33,247 nucleotides of DNA from Paenibacillus ihuae. GTDB taxonomy: Bacteria; Bacillota; Bacilli; Paenibacillales; Paenibacillaceae. Where the stretch lies: positions 613,294-646,540 of the forward strand of contig NZ_LN831199.1 of NCBI RefSeq assembly GCF_001368795.1, read 5' to 3'. The position numbers were made by a program, and so were the translations under genes. Below are positions 7,082 to 14,803 of this stretch, piece after piece. Under the pieces are notes generated by a model. It was not told the origin of the DNA. It ran no database searches and saw only the letters and a program-made list of their open reading frames with translations. Numbering within the stretch: the stretch's first letter is position 1; the number at the start of each line of letters is the position of its first letter.

Positions 7082-7294
7082 TTAATTATTCTGTAAGCCT
7101 TCTTCTTTTGAACGCAGCACCTTTTTCAGGTTTTTCTCGAATTTGGCGCGGGGAATTAAAACACTGTGCTGGCAGCCGACGCATTTTATCCGAATATCCA
7201 TCCCCATCCGGATGATCTCCATCTCATTGGTTCCGCAGGGATGGGGCTTCTTCATCAGAACAATATCCCCTAATTGAAAAACCTTCCGTTCCAT
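7082..7294 (-). CDS. DUF951 family protein (YyzM-like)
   Basis: This is a 70-residue protein of the DUF951/YyzM family, widely found near oriC in Firmicutes, with unknown function. It has the family's Cys/His pattern: MKKPHPCGTNEMEIIRMGMDI followed by a CVGC knuckle, suggesting a small metal-binding or nucleic-acid-binding fold. Its ATG shares one base with the stop of the upstream mscS gene (TGATG), which indicates translational coupling. Confidence 0.85.
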   Translation of the reverse strand: MERKVFQLGDIVLMKKPHPCGTNEMEIIRMGMDIRIKCVGCQHSVLIPRAKFEKNLKKVLRSKEEGLQNN

Positions 7295-8271
7295 CAGTTC
7301 TCCCCCTTTTCTCCCTCTTGAGCAGCAGCGACCTGTCTTCGTGGTACATCACCTGCCGCCTCTTCGGCCTGCACTTCATGCTCACGGGCCTTCCGCTCAG
7401 CCTCCGCTTCTTCCAGTGCCGTCTGCTTCTCCAGTGCTTGCTTAATATCGCTTTGGATCTGCCGCTGCGCTGCGTCTCTGGCATTGGGCTGGCAATTGGC
7501 CGCTACACGAATTACGTATTCTGAGGTATTCATGGATTGAATCCCCAGAATATTCGGATAGGCCAGTATACTCTCATTCCGCTCTTCAATCCCCTGTAAC
7601 GCTTCGCCGATCAGAGCAAGTGTGGTTTCAAGTCCCCGCTCAATCTTCACAGGCACATCCACCACCGCCAAGGCATTCGCCAGTGAATAGTTGGTTACGT
7701 TGATGATTGTACCGTTCGGGATAATGTGAACCTCGCCTGTAGTGCTGAGCAGTCTGGTCGTTCTAAGACCGATCATTTCTACAGTTCCTTTATAGGTTCC
7801 CGTCTGAATCACATCGCCTACCGCGAACTGATCCTCAAAAATAATAAAGAAGCCGGTAATTACATCCTTGACCAAACTCTGCGCTCCGAAACCGATAGCC
7901 AGACCAACAACACCGGCTCCGGCCAGCAGCGGCCCAAGATTGAAATTGAATTCAGACAGAATCAGCATAATCATGACAAAATTACAGATGACCGTAACCA
8001 CATTTTTCAGAAGCCCGCCTACGGTAGAAAAACGGCGGCTGTTTGCCAGTAATCTCCCCCTGGTTTCCCGTTCCATCGAGCGGTCAATGATTTGGTACAC
8101 AACCTTAATAATAACCCGGGTCAGAACAATGATTAATAAAATCCGCAGGCCTGAAAACAGCACGTTAACCCACATATTTGCATCAGTAACCCATCTCCAT
8201 ACCTCATCCTTGAAGTGGACCACCTGCTCTACAGCATCAGGCGTTGTCGCCTCGAGTAGCCATCTATTCAT
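7294..8271 (-). CDS. MscS-family small-conductance mechanosensitive channel
   Basis: This channel opens under membrane tension to release solutes on osmotic downshock. The 325-residue protein has three predicted membrane segments: about 34-57, 91-106 and the pore helix 113-143. The pore helix has the Gly/Ala-packed family signature (AGAGVVGLAIGFGAQSLVKD) and leads into FEDQFAVGDVI, where the beta domain begins. An alpha/beta domain follows. The last 50 residues are a charged, Glu/Ala-rich extension (KQTALEEAEAERKAREHE and on) that is longer than in minimal MscS and probably coiled. The ATG at 8271 has AAGGAGGG upstream. It lies between DUF3343 and DUF951 genes in one operon, as in other Bacillales. 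Confidence 0.93.
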   Translation of the reverse strand: MNRWLLEATTPDAVEQVVHFKDEVWRWVTDANMWVNVLFSGLRILLIIVLTRVIIKVVYQIIDRSMERETRGRLLANSRRFSTVGGLLKNVVTVICNFVMIMLILSEFNFNLGPLLAGAGVVGLAIGFGAQSLVKDVITGFFIIFEDQFAVGDVIQTGTYKGTVEMIGLRTTRLLSTTGEVHIIPNGTIINVTNYSLANALAVVDVPVKIERGLETTLALIGEALQGIEERNESILAYPNILGIQSMNTSEYVIRVAANCQPNARDAAQRQIQSDIKQALEKQTALEEAEAERKAREHEVQAEEAAGDVPRRQVAAAQEGEKGEN

Positions 8272-8282
8272 ATGATCCCTCC

Positions 8283-8540
8283 TTACTCCTCTACCTCTAT
8301 GTAGCCGTTGCCCTCTCCATTCTTACTGAATATTCCGCGGATTTCAACATTCTGTTCGGCAATCAGCGTGCGGACTCCAACAAGATCAGCTTTAAAAAAT
8401 TGGATCGACATCGCGCACCCTGCGGTAATTTCTTTGGGAGTCGGGAAGATATCGATTTCGATTTCCGCATATTCAAGCAGCATTTCAGCGCGCAGCGCCT
8501 GCTGCGTAGAATCAAATGCAATCAGCAGCTCTTCCTCCAT
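8283..8540 (-). CDS. DUF3343 domain protein
   Basis: The 85-residue product starts MEEELLIAFDSTQQALRAE and matches DUF3343, small putative Se/S-carrier-like proteins. The family core is visible as IDIFPTPKEITAGCAMSIQF, with a conserved Cys near residue 42, then a C-terminal strand-helix segment. The ATG at 8540 has GAGGGAGG seven bases upstream. A longer frame reaches 8633 but lacks a ribosome site. It is 11 bases before mscS and probably the first gene of that operon. Function not established. Confidence 0.85.
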   Translation of the reverse strand: MEEELLIAFDSTQQALRAEMLLEYAEIEIDIFPTPKEITAGCAMSIQFFKADLVGVRTLIAEQNVEIRGIFSKNGEGNGYIEVEE

Positions 8541-8735
8541 GTCTACGCCTCCCTCTGGTCTTAAGGTCCTATCTCTTGCACCTGTAGTATAAAATCCCTC
8601 TTTCATCCATATACTAGGATCATTAACTAACATTCTCCCCGCGGACAGATGGCTTAAGCTATCAGCAATCTATGGAAATGGAATGGCAGACTGCTGGTAT
8701 ATTCGTAGAAGTTCCGCCGCAGAAAGGAAGATTAT

Positions 8736-9344
8736 ATGAATTTCTCTTCTCAAGCTGTCCCGCTGCCAGAGCCGTCTTGTTTAAAAATATCACATGCTGA
8801 TCCTAACATCTACTCGGCGATCATGCACCGTTTGCTTTTCCACTTGTCACGTACCCGTCCGGATACTCCAATTGTGATCGTCTGTGTAGGTACGGACCGC
8901 TCTACCGGCGACTCCCTTGGCCCATTGGTCGGTACGGCGCTAGCCCGCTTTCACAGTCCCTTATTCCATCTTTACGGAACACTGGACGAGCCTGTACACG
9001 CCGTGAATCTCGAAGAGACTTTGACTCTAATTCACAATAAATATAGTGATCCCTTTATCATTGGTATTGATGCCTGTCTGGGGCATTCCGCCAGTGTCGG
9101 CTGCATCCAGGTCGTGGATGGCCCGCTGCGCCCCGGAGCTGGCGTGAATAAACAGCTGCCTCCAGTCGGTGATATCCACCTGACCGGTATTGTCAATGTC
9201 GGCGGATTTATGGAGTATTTTGTATTGCAGAATACCCGGCTGAGTCTTGTCATGCGTCTATCTGACATTATTGCCGTCAGCCTCTATTCCGCATTAAAAC
9301 AATGGAAGCTTCATGCTAAATCTGCTGCAGCGCTAGAGCAATAA
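8736..9344 (+). CDS. yyaC: Sporulation protein YyaC (DUF1256, Gpr-like fold)
   Basis: The 202-residue protein is YyaC, a putative spore protease-related family found in spore-formers and linked to early sporulation in Bacillus. Key blocks are IVIVCVGTDRSTGDSLGPLVG (about 46-66), YGTLDEPVHAVNLEETL and IIGIDACLGHSASVG, which carry the conserved Asp and Gly residues of the peptidase-like fold, and VGDIHLTGIVNVGGFMEYF. The ATG has GAAAGGAAG upstream. It stands on the plus strand among minus-strand genes and its last 29 bases overlap the 3' end of the convergent DUF4446 gene. No clear sporulation-sigma promoter was identified. Confidence 0.92.
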   Translation: MNFSSQAVPLPEPSCLKISHADPNIYSAIMHRLLFHLSRTRPDTPIVIVCVGTDRSTGDSLGPLVGTALARFHSPLFHLYGTLDEPVHAVNLEETLTLIHNKYSDPFIIGIDACLGHSASVGCIQVVDGPLRPGAGVNKQLPPVGDIHLTGIVNVGGFMEYFVLQNTRLSLVMRLSDIIAVSLYSALKQWKLHAKSAAALEQ

Positions 9345-9816
9345 CATCCTTCTCCTCCGGTGAGAGCGGGTACTGGGAAGTTCCGCCTTCCAGCGGTTTG
9401 GAGTATATATAAGAATTCTCGCGGTTGTGCAGGCTCGTTAATACCACACCACTGCTGCTGTCATCAATTATTGCCATTGAAAAGCTTAAGTCATTTCCGC
9501 GTTCACCAAATGCGTTATACCGCTTCATCGCAACTTTTGATTTCATACCGCGCATTTTAGTCTGTGCTGCTTCAATTAACGCCTTGTGTTCACGCTGGCC
9601 TTCTTCAAGCATTTCACTCTGATTCTTTAGATCAATCAGCAGGCTTTCCAGATCCTCGACACCGTTCCCGCTCATCATCGCTTCATATTTGCGCCGCATT
9701 TTACGCAGCTTGCTGCCCTGAATGATCTGGATAATTACCAGCACCAACAGAATAACAGCAGCAGCAAATACAACTAATGATAACTGTTCACTAATTATTT
9801 GATTCAGCTCTGACAT
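9316..9816 (-). CDS. DUF4446 family membrane-anchored protein
   Basis: The 166-residue protein has one N-terminal membrane helix (about 13-33, LSLVVFAAAVILLVLVIIQII), a basic stretch, then a predicted coiled coil (about 45-90). A compact C-terminal domain carries YNAFGERGNDLSFSMAIID and YSKPLEGGTSQYPLSPEE, the DUF4446 signature. Function is unknown. It follows the cysteine desulfurase-like gene by 21 bases in the same direction, probably cotranscribed. Its 3' end overlaps yyaC convergently. Confidence 0.87.
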   Translation of the reverse strand: MSELNQIISEQLSLVVFAAAVILLVLVIIQIIQGSKLRKMRRKYEAMMSGNGVEDLESLLIDLKNQSEMLEEGQREHKALIEAAQTKMRGMKSKVAMKRYNAFGERGNDLSFSMAIIDDSSSGVVLTSLHNRENSYIYSKPLEGGTSQYPLSPEEKDVIALALQQI

Positions 9817-9837
9817 ATATGGACCATCCTTTTGTAT

Positions 9838-11001
9838 TTATCTGCTGGAGTGAAGGCCATATAACTCTGCCATGGCATCCAGCAATCTGTTAATATCTTG
9901 TTCTGTCGAGCTTACACCTACACTTGCCCGCACAGCTCCACTCTCCAGCGTCTCAACGGCTTGATGAGCTAATGGCGTGCAATGCATTCCAGCCCGTACA
10001 GCTATGTTGTATCCCCGGTCCAGCCGATGTGCAATATCTGCAGATTCCTGTCCCTCGATTGTAAAAGAAACAATTCCGCTCCTTGGAGCGCCGATCGTAG
10101 GACCAAGCAGCCTTATACCAGGAATTGCAGACAATCCCTCCATCATTTTCTGCGTTAATATCCATTCTTGATGATGGATGTTTTGTGTGCCCAGCGATTT
10201 AATGATTTTTACACCAGCGAGCAGTCCGGCTATGCCCACTGCATTCTGTGTTCCTGCCTCATAGCGGTCCGGGCGTACCGCCGGTTGTTCGCTGTTTTCG
10301 GATTGGCTGCCGGTTCCCCCGAGCATCAAAGGTTCCAGATCAAGCTCTGGAGAAATATAGAGTCCTCCTGTCCCTTGTGGACCGAGCAGACCCTTATGTC
10401 CCGGAAAAGCAAGCAAATCAATGTTCATCTCTTTCACATTGATATCCAGTGAACCAGCACTTTGGGCTGCATCGACCAGAAAAACAGCACCCTTAGATTT
10501 GGAGATATCGCCTATGTCACCAATCGGGAGTATACTGCCAAGCAGATTCGAGCTATGATTGCAGATCACCATTTTAGTATTAGTTTTGAAGAGCCTATTC
10601 AATTCCTGCAGATTGATTTGCCCCTCTTTATCGACCCGCAAATAATCAACCTCTACCCCCATTGTCCGGCGCAAATATTCTAGTGGCCTGCGTACAGAAT
10701 TATGCTCAGTCATCGTCGATATTACATGATGCCCTGGTTGAAGTGTACCCTTAATGGCCATATTTAGCCCCATCGTTGTATTGTGGGTAAAGGCAATATC
10801 CTGGGCATTTGATATTGCAAACAGTTCAGCCAGCAAGGCGCGCGCTCTCACAAGCACCCTGCCTGTCCCTATAGCCAGCGAGTGGTTGCCGCGCCCGGCA
10901 TTAGCCCCCGAGTGTTCCAGTGCTTCCATCATCGCCACAGCCACCTCTGGCGGCTTAGGCCAGGATGTTGCCGCATGATCCAGATATACCAGTGGCTCCA
11001 T
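9838..11001 (-). CDS. Class V aminotransferase, cysteine desulfurase family
   Basis: This is a PLP enzyme of the NifS/SufS type, which removes sulfur (or selenium) from cysteine as a protein persulfide. It has 387 residues. The PLP Lys lies in AFPGHKGLLGPQG (K203), the ring-stacking His in STMTEHNSV (H100), and Asp/Gln contacts in FLVDAAQSAG. The active-site Cys is in RAGMHCTPLAH (C341), the context seen in this desulfurase-like subfamily. All catalytic residues are present, so it should be active, but no IscU/SufU scaffold gene is nearby and the acceptor is unknown. ATG with GTGAGGT upstream. It is separated from parB by a terminator. Confidence 0.9.
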   Translation of the reverse strand: MEPLVYLDHAATSWPKPPEVAVAMMEALEHSGANAGRGNHSLAIGTGRVLVRARALLAELFAISNAQDIAFTHNTTMGLNMAIKGTLQPGHHVISTMTEHNSVRRPLEYLRRTMGVEVDYLRVDKEGQINLQELNRLFKTNTKMVICNHSSNLLGSILPIGDIGDISKSKGAVFLVDAAQSAGSLDINVKEMNIDLLAFPGHKGLLGPQGTGGLYISPELDLEPLMLGGTGSQSENSEQPAVRPDRYEAGTQNAVGIAGLLAGVKIIKSLGTQNIHHQEWILTQKMMEGLSAIPGIRLLGPTIGAPRSGIVSFTIEGQESADIAHRLDRGYNIAVRAGMHCTPLAHQAVETLESGAVRASVGVSSTEQDINRLLDAMAELYGLHSSR

Positions 11002-11025
11002 TCTCTAACCTCACTTTTCGAGTTT

Positions 11026-11075
11026 AAAAAACATACCCCTCCATATCCGTGTTAAGGATACCTCAGGATATGTTT
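11026..11075 (-). terminator. Probable terminator of parA-parB
   Basis: On the minus strand an outer ACATA/TATGT pair and an inner ATCC/GGAT stem precede TTTTTT (11026-11031), about 20 bases past the parB stop. The stem is broken, so efficiency is uncertain. Confidence 0.5.
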
Positions 11076-11094
11076 TCGGGCAAAGATATTCAAA

Positions 11095-11937
11095 TCAGTT
11101 CCCCAATAGTTCAAGCAGTCTTTCCAAGTCTTGGGCGCTGTAATAGTTGATTTCGATCTTCCCTTTTTCCTTGCCTTGCTTAATTTTTACCGTGGTTTTA
11201 AATCTTTCACGCAACCCTTCCTCTACATTATCAATGTACGGATCACGTTTAACAATTTTAGCCTTTACTCCAGCAGTAGGTTTACGGTCAAGATTCTTCA
11301 CTACCTCTTCCAGTTGCCTTACACTCCATTGCTGTTCCACGCATTGTTCGGCCAGTTGTTTTACAGTCTCGGAATCTTTCAGTGCCACAATTGCCCGGGC
11401 ATGACCCATCGAAATTGTTCCACGTGAAACATAATCCTTAACTTCTTCCGGCAAAGTGAGCAGCCGCAAAAAGTTAGCGATATGAGATCTCGACTTCCCT
11501 ACCTTCAGAGATAATTCCTCCTGAGTCAGTGAAAACTGATCCATTAAACCTTGGTATGCAACAGCAACTTCCATCGCATTCAGATTTTCACGTTGCAAGT
11601 TTTCAATCAGGGCAATTTCCATCACCTGTTGATCACTCAAACTTCGCACAACAGCAGGAATTGTTGCTTTTCCGCAATATTGGGACGCCCGGAATCTGCG
11701 TTCACCGGCGATGATTTCATATCCCTTTAACACGCTGCGGACAATAATCGGCTGAATGACTCCATGTTGTCTTATGGACTCAGCCAGTTCTTGAATGGCT
11801 TCTTCATTGAAATCCTTGCGCGGCTGATAAGGATTAGCCCGCAACTGACCCAAAGGTATCTCCACAACCTTATCATCTTCGTTGATCGACAAGGATGGAA
11901 TTAATGCATCTAGACCTTTCCCTAAACGCTTACTCAT
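11095..11937 (-). CDS. parB: Chromosome-partitioning protein ParB (Spo0J)
   Basis: ParB is a CTP-dependent DNA clamp that loads at parS, spreads, and recruits SMC for origin segregation. The 280-residue protein has the CTP-binding core (RQHGVIQPIIVR and GERRFR at about 78-83), the family block IALIENLQRENLN (108-120), a helix-turn-helix (about 137-160, LTQEELSLKVGKSRSHIANF) and a C-terminal dimer domain. It overlaps parA by eight bases, so the two are translationally coupled. It also contains a parS site within its own coding sequence, as B. subtilis spo0J does. Confidence 0.97.
   Translation of the reverse strand: MSKRLGKGLDALIPSLSINEDDKVVEIPLGQLRANPYQPRKDFNEEAIQELAESIRQHGVIQPIIVRSVLKGYEIIAGERRFRASQYCGKATIPAVVRSLSDQQVMEIALIENLQRENLNAMEVAVAYQGLMDQFSLTQEELSLKVGKSRSHIANFLRLLTLPEEVKDYVSRGTISMGHARAIVALKDSETVKQLAEQCVEQQWSVRQLEEVVKNLDRKPTAGVKAKIVKRDPYIDNVEEGLRERFKTTVKIKQGKEKGKIEINYYSAQDLERLLELLGN
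11416..11431. other. parS site inside parB
   Basis: TGTTCCACGTGAAACA differs from the palindromic consensus at one base. A parS of this form inside spo0J is known in B. subtilis. Confidence 0.9.
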
Positions 11938-12691
11938 AAGAGATCACTTCCTTTGCCAACTCTAAGTACACTTCTGCTCCTTTGGAACGGGTATCATACG
12001 TAATTATGGATTGTCCATGCGAAGGAGCTTCGCTAAGACGAACATTACGGGGGATAATCGTTCTATATACCTTCTCCTGGAAATACTTTTTGACCTCTTC
12101 AATAACTTGAATCCCCAGATTTGTCCGGGCATCAAGCATGGTCAGCAGTACTCCCTCAATTTTCAGATGAGTATTAAGATTTTTTTGCACTAACCGCACT
12201 GTATTGAGCAATTGGCTGAGTCCCTCCAGCGCATAATACTCACACTGGATTGGTATAATGACTGAGTCTGCCGCAGTGAGTGAATTAATAGTAAGAATGC
12301 CGAGAGAAGGCGGGCAATCGATGATGATGTAATCATAATTGTTTTTCACCGCATTGAGTGCTTTTTTGAGCTTCAGTTCTCTGGAGATCGTCGACACTAA
12401 TTCGATTTCAGCACCTGCCAATTGAATCGTAGCCGGAATAATATCGAGCCCTTCGATCTGCGTCTGTAGAATTGTTTCTTGAGGGTTGGCCTCATTAATA
12501 AGTATATCGTAAATGCAATTTGCTACATCCGCTTTGTTGACACCAACGCCGCTTGTAGTGTTGCCTTGCGGATCGATATCGACAAGAAGCACTCTTCTCC
12601 CCAAAGTAGCCATTCCGGCACCCAGGTTCACGGAGGTTGTCGTTTTACCAACGCCGCCTTTTTGATTTGCTATGGCAATAATCTTGGACAC
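11930..12691 (-). CDS. parA: Chromosome-partitioning ATPase ParA (Soj)
   Basis: ParA/Soj is a Walker-type ATPase that works with ParB in origin segregation and, in Bacillus, regulates DnaA. The 253-residue protein begins MSKIIAIANQKGGVGKTTTS with the deviant Walker A KGGVGKTT (11-18). Switch motif DIDPQGN and Walker B IIDCPPSLG follow. Length is typical. The start is GTG, with GAGGTG six bases before it. It is upstream of and overlaps parB. Confidence 0.97.
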   Translation of the reverse strand: MSKIIAIANQKGGVGKTTTSVNLGAGMATLGRRVLLVDIDPQGNTTSGVGVNKADVANCIYDILINEANPQETILQTQIEGLDIIPATIQLAGAEIELVSTISRELKLKKALNAVKNNYDYIIIDCPPSLGILTINSLTAADSVIIPIQCEYYALEGLSQLLNTVRLVQKNLNTHLKIEGVLLTMLDARTNLGIQVIEEVKKYFQEKVYRTIIPRNVRLSEAPSHGQSIITYDTRSKGAEVYLELAKEVISYE

Positions 12692-12856
12692 TTATTTCAC
12701 CTCGAATTGTTAGAAAGAATCATCTTGTAGTTTCTGAAGTTGTAACGGCGCAGACCGTGAATTAAACGGCATCACTTATTGCAACAAATATAAACAAATA
12801 TACAGGTATTATTATCAACGAGCTCATCCGCCGGTATAATCCGATTGTAGTCATAC

Positions 12857-12888
12857 AAAAGGCGGCCAATCACCTCAGGGCCGCCTTC
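12857..12888 (-). terminator. Terminator of noc
   Basis: On the minus strand AAGGCGGCC and GGCCGCCTT form a perfect 9-bp stem followed by TTTT, 16 bases beyond the noc stop. Confidence 0.8.
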
Positions 12889-12903
12889 AGCTTTTGAAAC
12901 AAT

Positions 12904-13719
12904 TTATCGTTTTGGGATCTGAATCACAATCTCATAATGGTCGCCGCGGTCATTTTCCGAGGTCTTTATTTCCATCCCTGAGCCTGATACCATATCAATG
13001 GATTGACGAATTGTATTAAGCGCTAGACGAACGTCCTTGGTGTAGGAAACCCGTTTTGATTTTTTGGTCTGATTAACAGCTTTGTAAAAGGCAATGCGAG
13101 CTTCAGTCTGCTTTACATTCAAGCCCTTGGCAATAATCTCAGCCAGCACTTTCAACTGCATTTCCACACTGTCCAGAGATAACAAGGAACGAGCATGTCT
13201 CTCTGTGATCTGTCGTTCCATGAGGGCCGTCTTCACTTGCTCAGGCAGCTGTAGGAGGCGAATCTTATTTGCGATCGTGGATTGGCTTTTCCCTAATCGC
13301 TGTGCCAAGCTCTCTTGAGTCAATTGATGAAGATCAATCAATTTCTGATAAGCAATAGCTTCCTCAATAGAGGTCAAACCTTCGCGCTGCAAATTTTCTA
13401 TTAATGCAATTGATGCAGCCTGAGAATCATTGAACTCACGAACAATAGCCGGAATGGTCTCCAAGCCGAGCTTCTTAACCGCACGCCAACGTCGTTCACC
13501 AGCGATAATCTCATACAAAGAATCACGCACTCGCACAACGATGGGTTGAATAACTCCGTGAGTTTTGATGGTCTGACATAGCTCGTCTATCTTCTCATCA
13601 TCAAAAATTGTCCGTGGTTGATAAGGACTACTAATTACCTCATGAACCGGGATCTGTTTGATCTCTTCTCCGCTGCTCCGCTCGGTAAATCCAAAAAGCT
13701 TGGTGAATTGTTCTTTCAT
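12904..13719 (-). CDS. noc: Nucleoid occlusion protein Noc
   Basis: Noc is a ParB paralogue that binds scattered chromosomal sites and tethers DNA to the membrane to block division over the nucleoid. The chosen ATG gives 271 residues starting MKEQFTKLFGF. This matches the membrane-binding amphipathic N-terminal helix of Bacillus Noc (M-K-x-x-F-x-x-x-F-G), while starts three and five codons earlier would bury it. The ParB-like core shows HGVIQPIVVR, GERRWR (CTP site, Trp in place of the ParB Phe) and a helix-turn-helix LTQESLAQRLGKSQSTIANK. Its distance from parA and its position next to rsmG match the usual Firmicute order. Confidence 0.93.
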   Translation of the reverse strand: MKEQFTKLFGFTERSSGEEIKQIPVHEVISSPYQPRTIFDDEKIDELCQTIKTHGVIQPIVVRVRDSLYEIIAGERRWRAVKKLGLETIPAIVREFNDSQAASIALIENLQREGLTSIEEAIAYQKLIDLHQLTQESLAQRLGKSQSTIANKIRLLQLPEQVKTALMERQITERHARSLLSLDSVEMQLKVLAEIIAKGLNVKQTEARIAFYKAVNQTKKSKRVSYTKDVRLALNTIRQSIDMVSGSGMEIKTSENDRGDHYEIVIQIPKR

Positions 13720-13734
13720 TCCGTTCATAACCAC

Positions 13735-13985
13735 CTAGTTTCGTTATAGTACGATCCTCTTGACCTTGCCTGGAAAAAAGCTTATCGTACAGCATTCAAT
13801 GCAGCCTGGAACCCCCAGGCAAAAAAACGCTCATATCCGGAAGAAACTCCAATCCGGACAATCGCTGAAATTCTATCACTATATTATTCTATCACTTTTC
13901 CGCTCATAATCCTATTCTCCATAAAGACCTATTTTTCCTGTTTTTTAAGATCTGCATAAAACTATTTAATTAATCCCTAACACAC
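13735..13985 (-). promoter_or_regulatory. noc upstream region with two inverted repeats
   Basis: No gene is seen here. GTACGAT (13749-13755) and ATCGTAC (13784-13790) form an inverted repeat. GCCTGG (13804-13809) and CCAGGC (13815-13820) form a short hairpin. A weak promoter, TTATGA-17-TAATAT, reads toward noc from about 13900. The long structured leader hints at regulation but nothing is proven. Confidence 0.3.
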
Positions 13986-14019
13986 AAAAAAACAAGCCTC
14001 CATGGATTAAAGGCTTGTT
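13986..14019 (-). terminator. Terminator of the rsmG operon
   Basis: On the minus strand ACAAGCCT and AGGCTTGT pair around an 11-base loop, then TTTTTTT follows. Confidence 0.8.
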
Positions 14020-14060
14020 GTTTTGCATGCTATAGAACGCTAATTTATACTCAATTACAT

Positions 14061-14076
14061 TGTTTCACGTGAAACA
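14061..14076. other. Perfect parS site
   Basis: TGTTTCACGTGAAACA is the exact 16-bp palindromic ParB-binding consensus. It lies one base past the rsmG stop codon, between the gene and its terminator. Confidence 0.96.
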
Positions 14077-14077
14077 A

Positions 14078-14800
14078 TCAGATCAGGGGTGATTTGGCAG
14101 GCATTCCTGCTTTGCGGGGATATTTGGCCGGTGTAGCTCCTGTTTTGCGGATCATCACGATATGCCGCGCCGATTCCTCTACAGGCAGGCTGAATGACTC
14201 AACTTGCTTGAGTTCAGCCCGCAATTCCTTGAGGCTTCTTTTAGCTTCGGTTAATTCCTCAGCAAGATCATTACCCTTCATCGCTGCGAAAATACCGTCT
14301 TTTCGCGTGAAAGGAAGACAAAATTCATTCAGCAGTGATAAACGTGCTACGGCACGGGCAGTTACTACATCATACGCATCACGATGAACAAATTGTCTGG
14401 CTACATCCTCCGCCCGGCCATGAATGAGCTCTACTCCGGTTAATCCTAAGGTGTCACATACATGCTGGAGAAACGAAATTCTTTTACTTAAAGAATCCAC
14501 AATTGTCAGCTTTAAATGCGGGAAACAAATTTTCAAGGGAATACCGGGAAAACCTGCTCCTGATCCGATGTCTGCCAGACTTTTTACATCATCCATGTTT
14601 AGATAGAAGGCAAGAGAAAGTGAGTCGTAAAAATGCTTCATATAAACCTGACTGCGTTCAGTGATTCCCGTAAGGTTCATCTTCTCATTCCACGAGACCA
14701 GTTCCTGATAATAAAGCTCAAATTGCTCCAACTGCCGGGGGGTAAGCTGAAGGCCCCGCTCTTGTAAAAGGGCAATGAATTGTGTTGAAGTACTGTCCAT
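14078..14800 (-). CDS. rsmG: 16S rRNA (guanine527-N7)-methyltransferase RsmG
   Basis: RsmG (GidB) methylates N7 of G527 in 16S rRNA using SAM; loss gives low-level streptomycin resistance. The 240-residue protein has a Rossmann fold with the SAM loop LADIGSGAGFPGIPLKI (about 78-94), the next strand LTIVDSLSKRISFL, and VTARAVARLSLL. AAAGGAT precedes the ATG. It is three bases downstream of mnmG in the same operon. Confidence 0.96.
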   Translation of the reverse strand: MDSTSTQFIALLQERGLQLTPRQLEQFELYYQELVSWNEKMNLTGITERSQVYMKHFYDSLSLAFYLNMDDVKSLADIGSGAGFPGIPLKICFPHLKLTIVDSLSKRISFLQHVCDTLGLTGVELIHGRAEDVARQFVHRDAYDVVTARAVARLSLLNEFCLPFTRKDGIFAAMKGNDLAEELTEAKRSLKELRAELKQVESFSLPVEESARHIVMIRKTGATPAKYPRKAGMPAKSPLI

Positions 14801-14803
14801 AAA

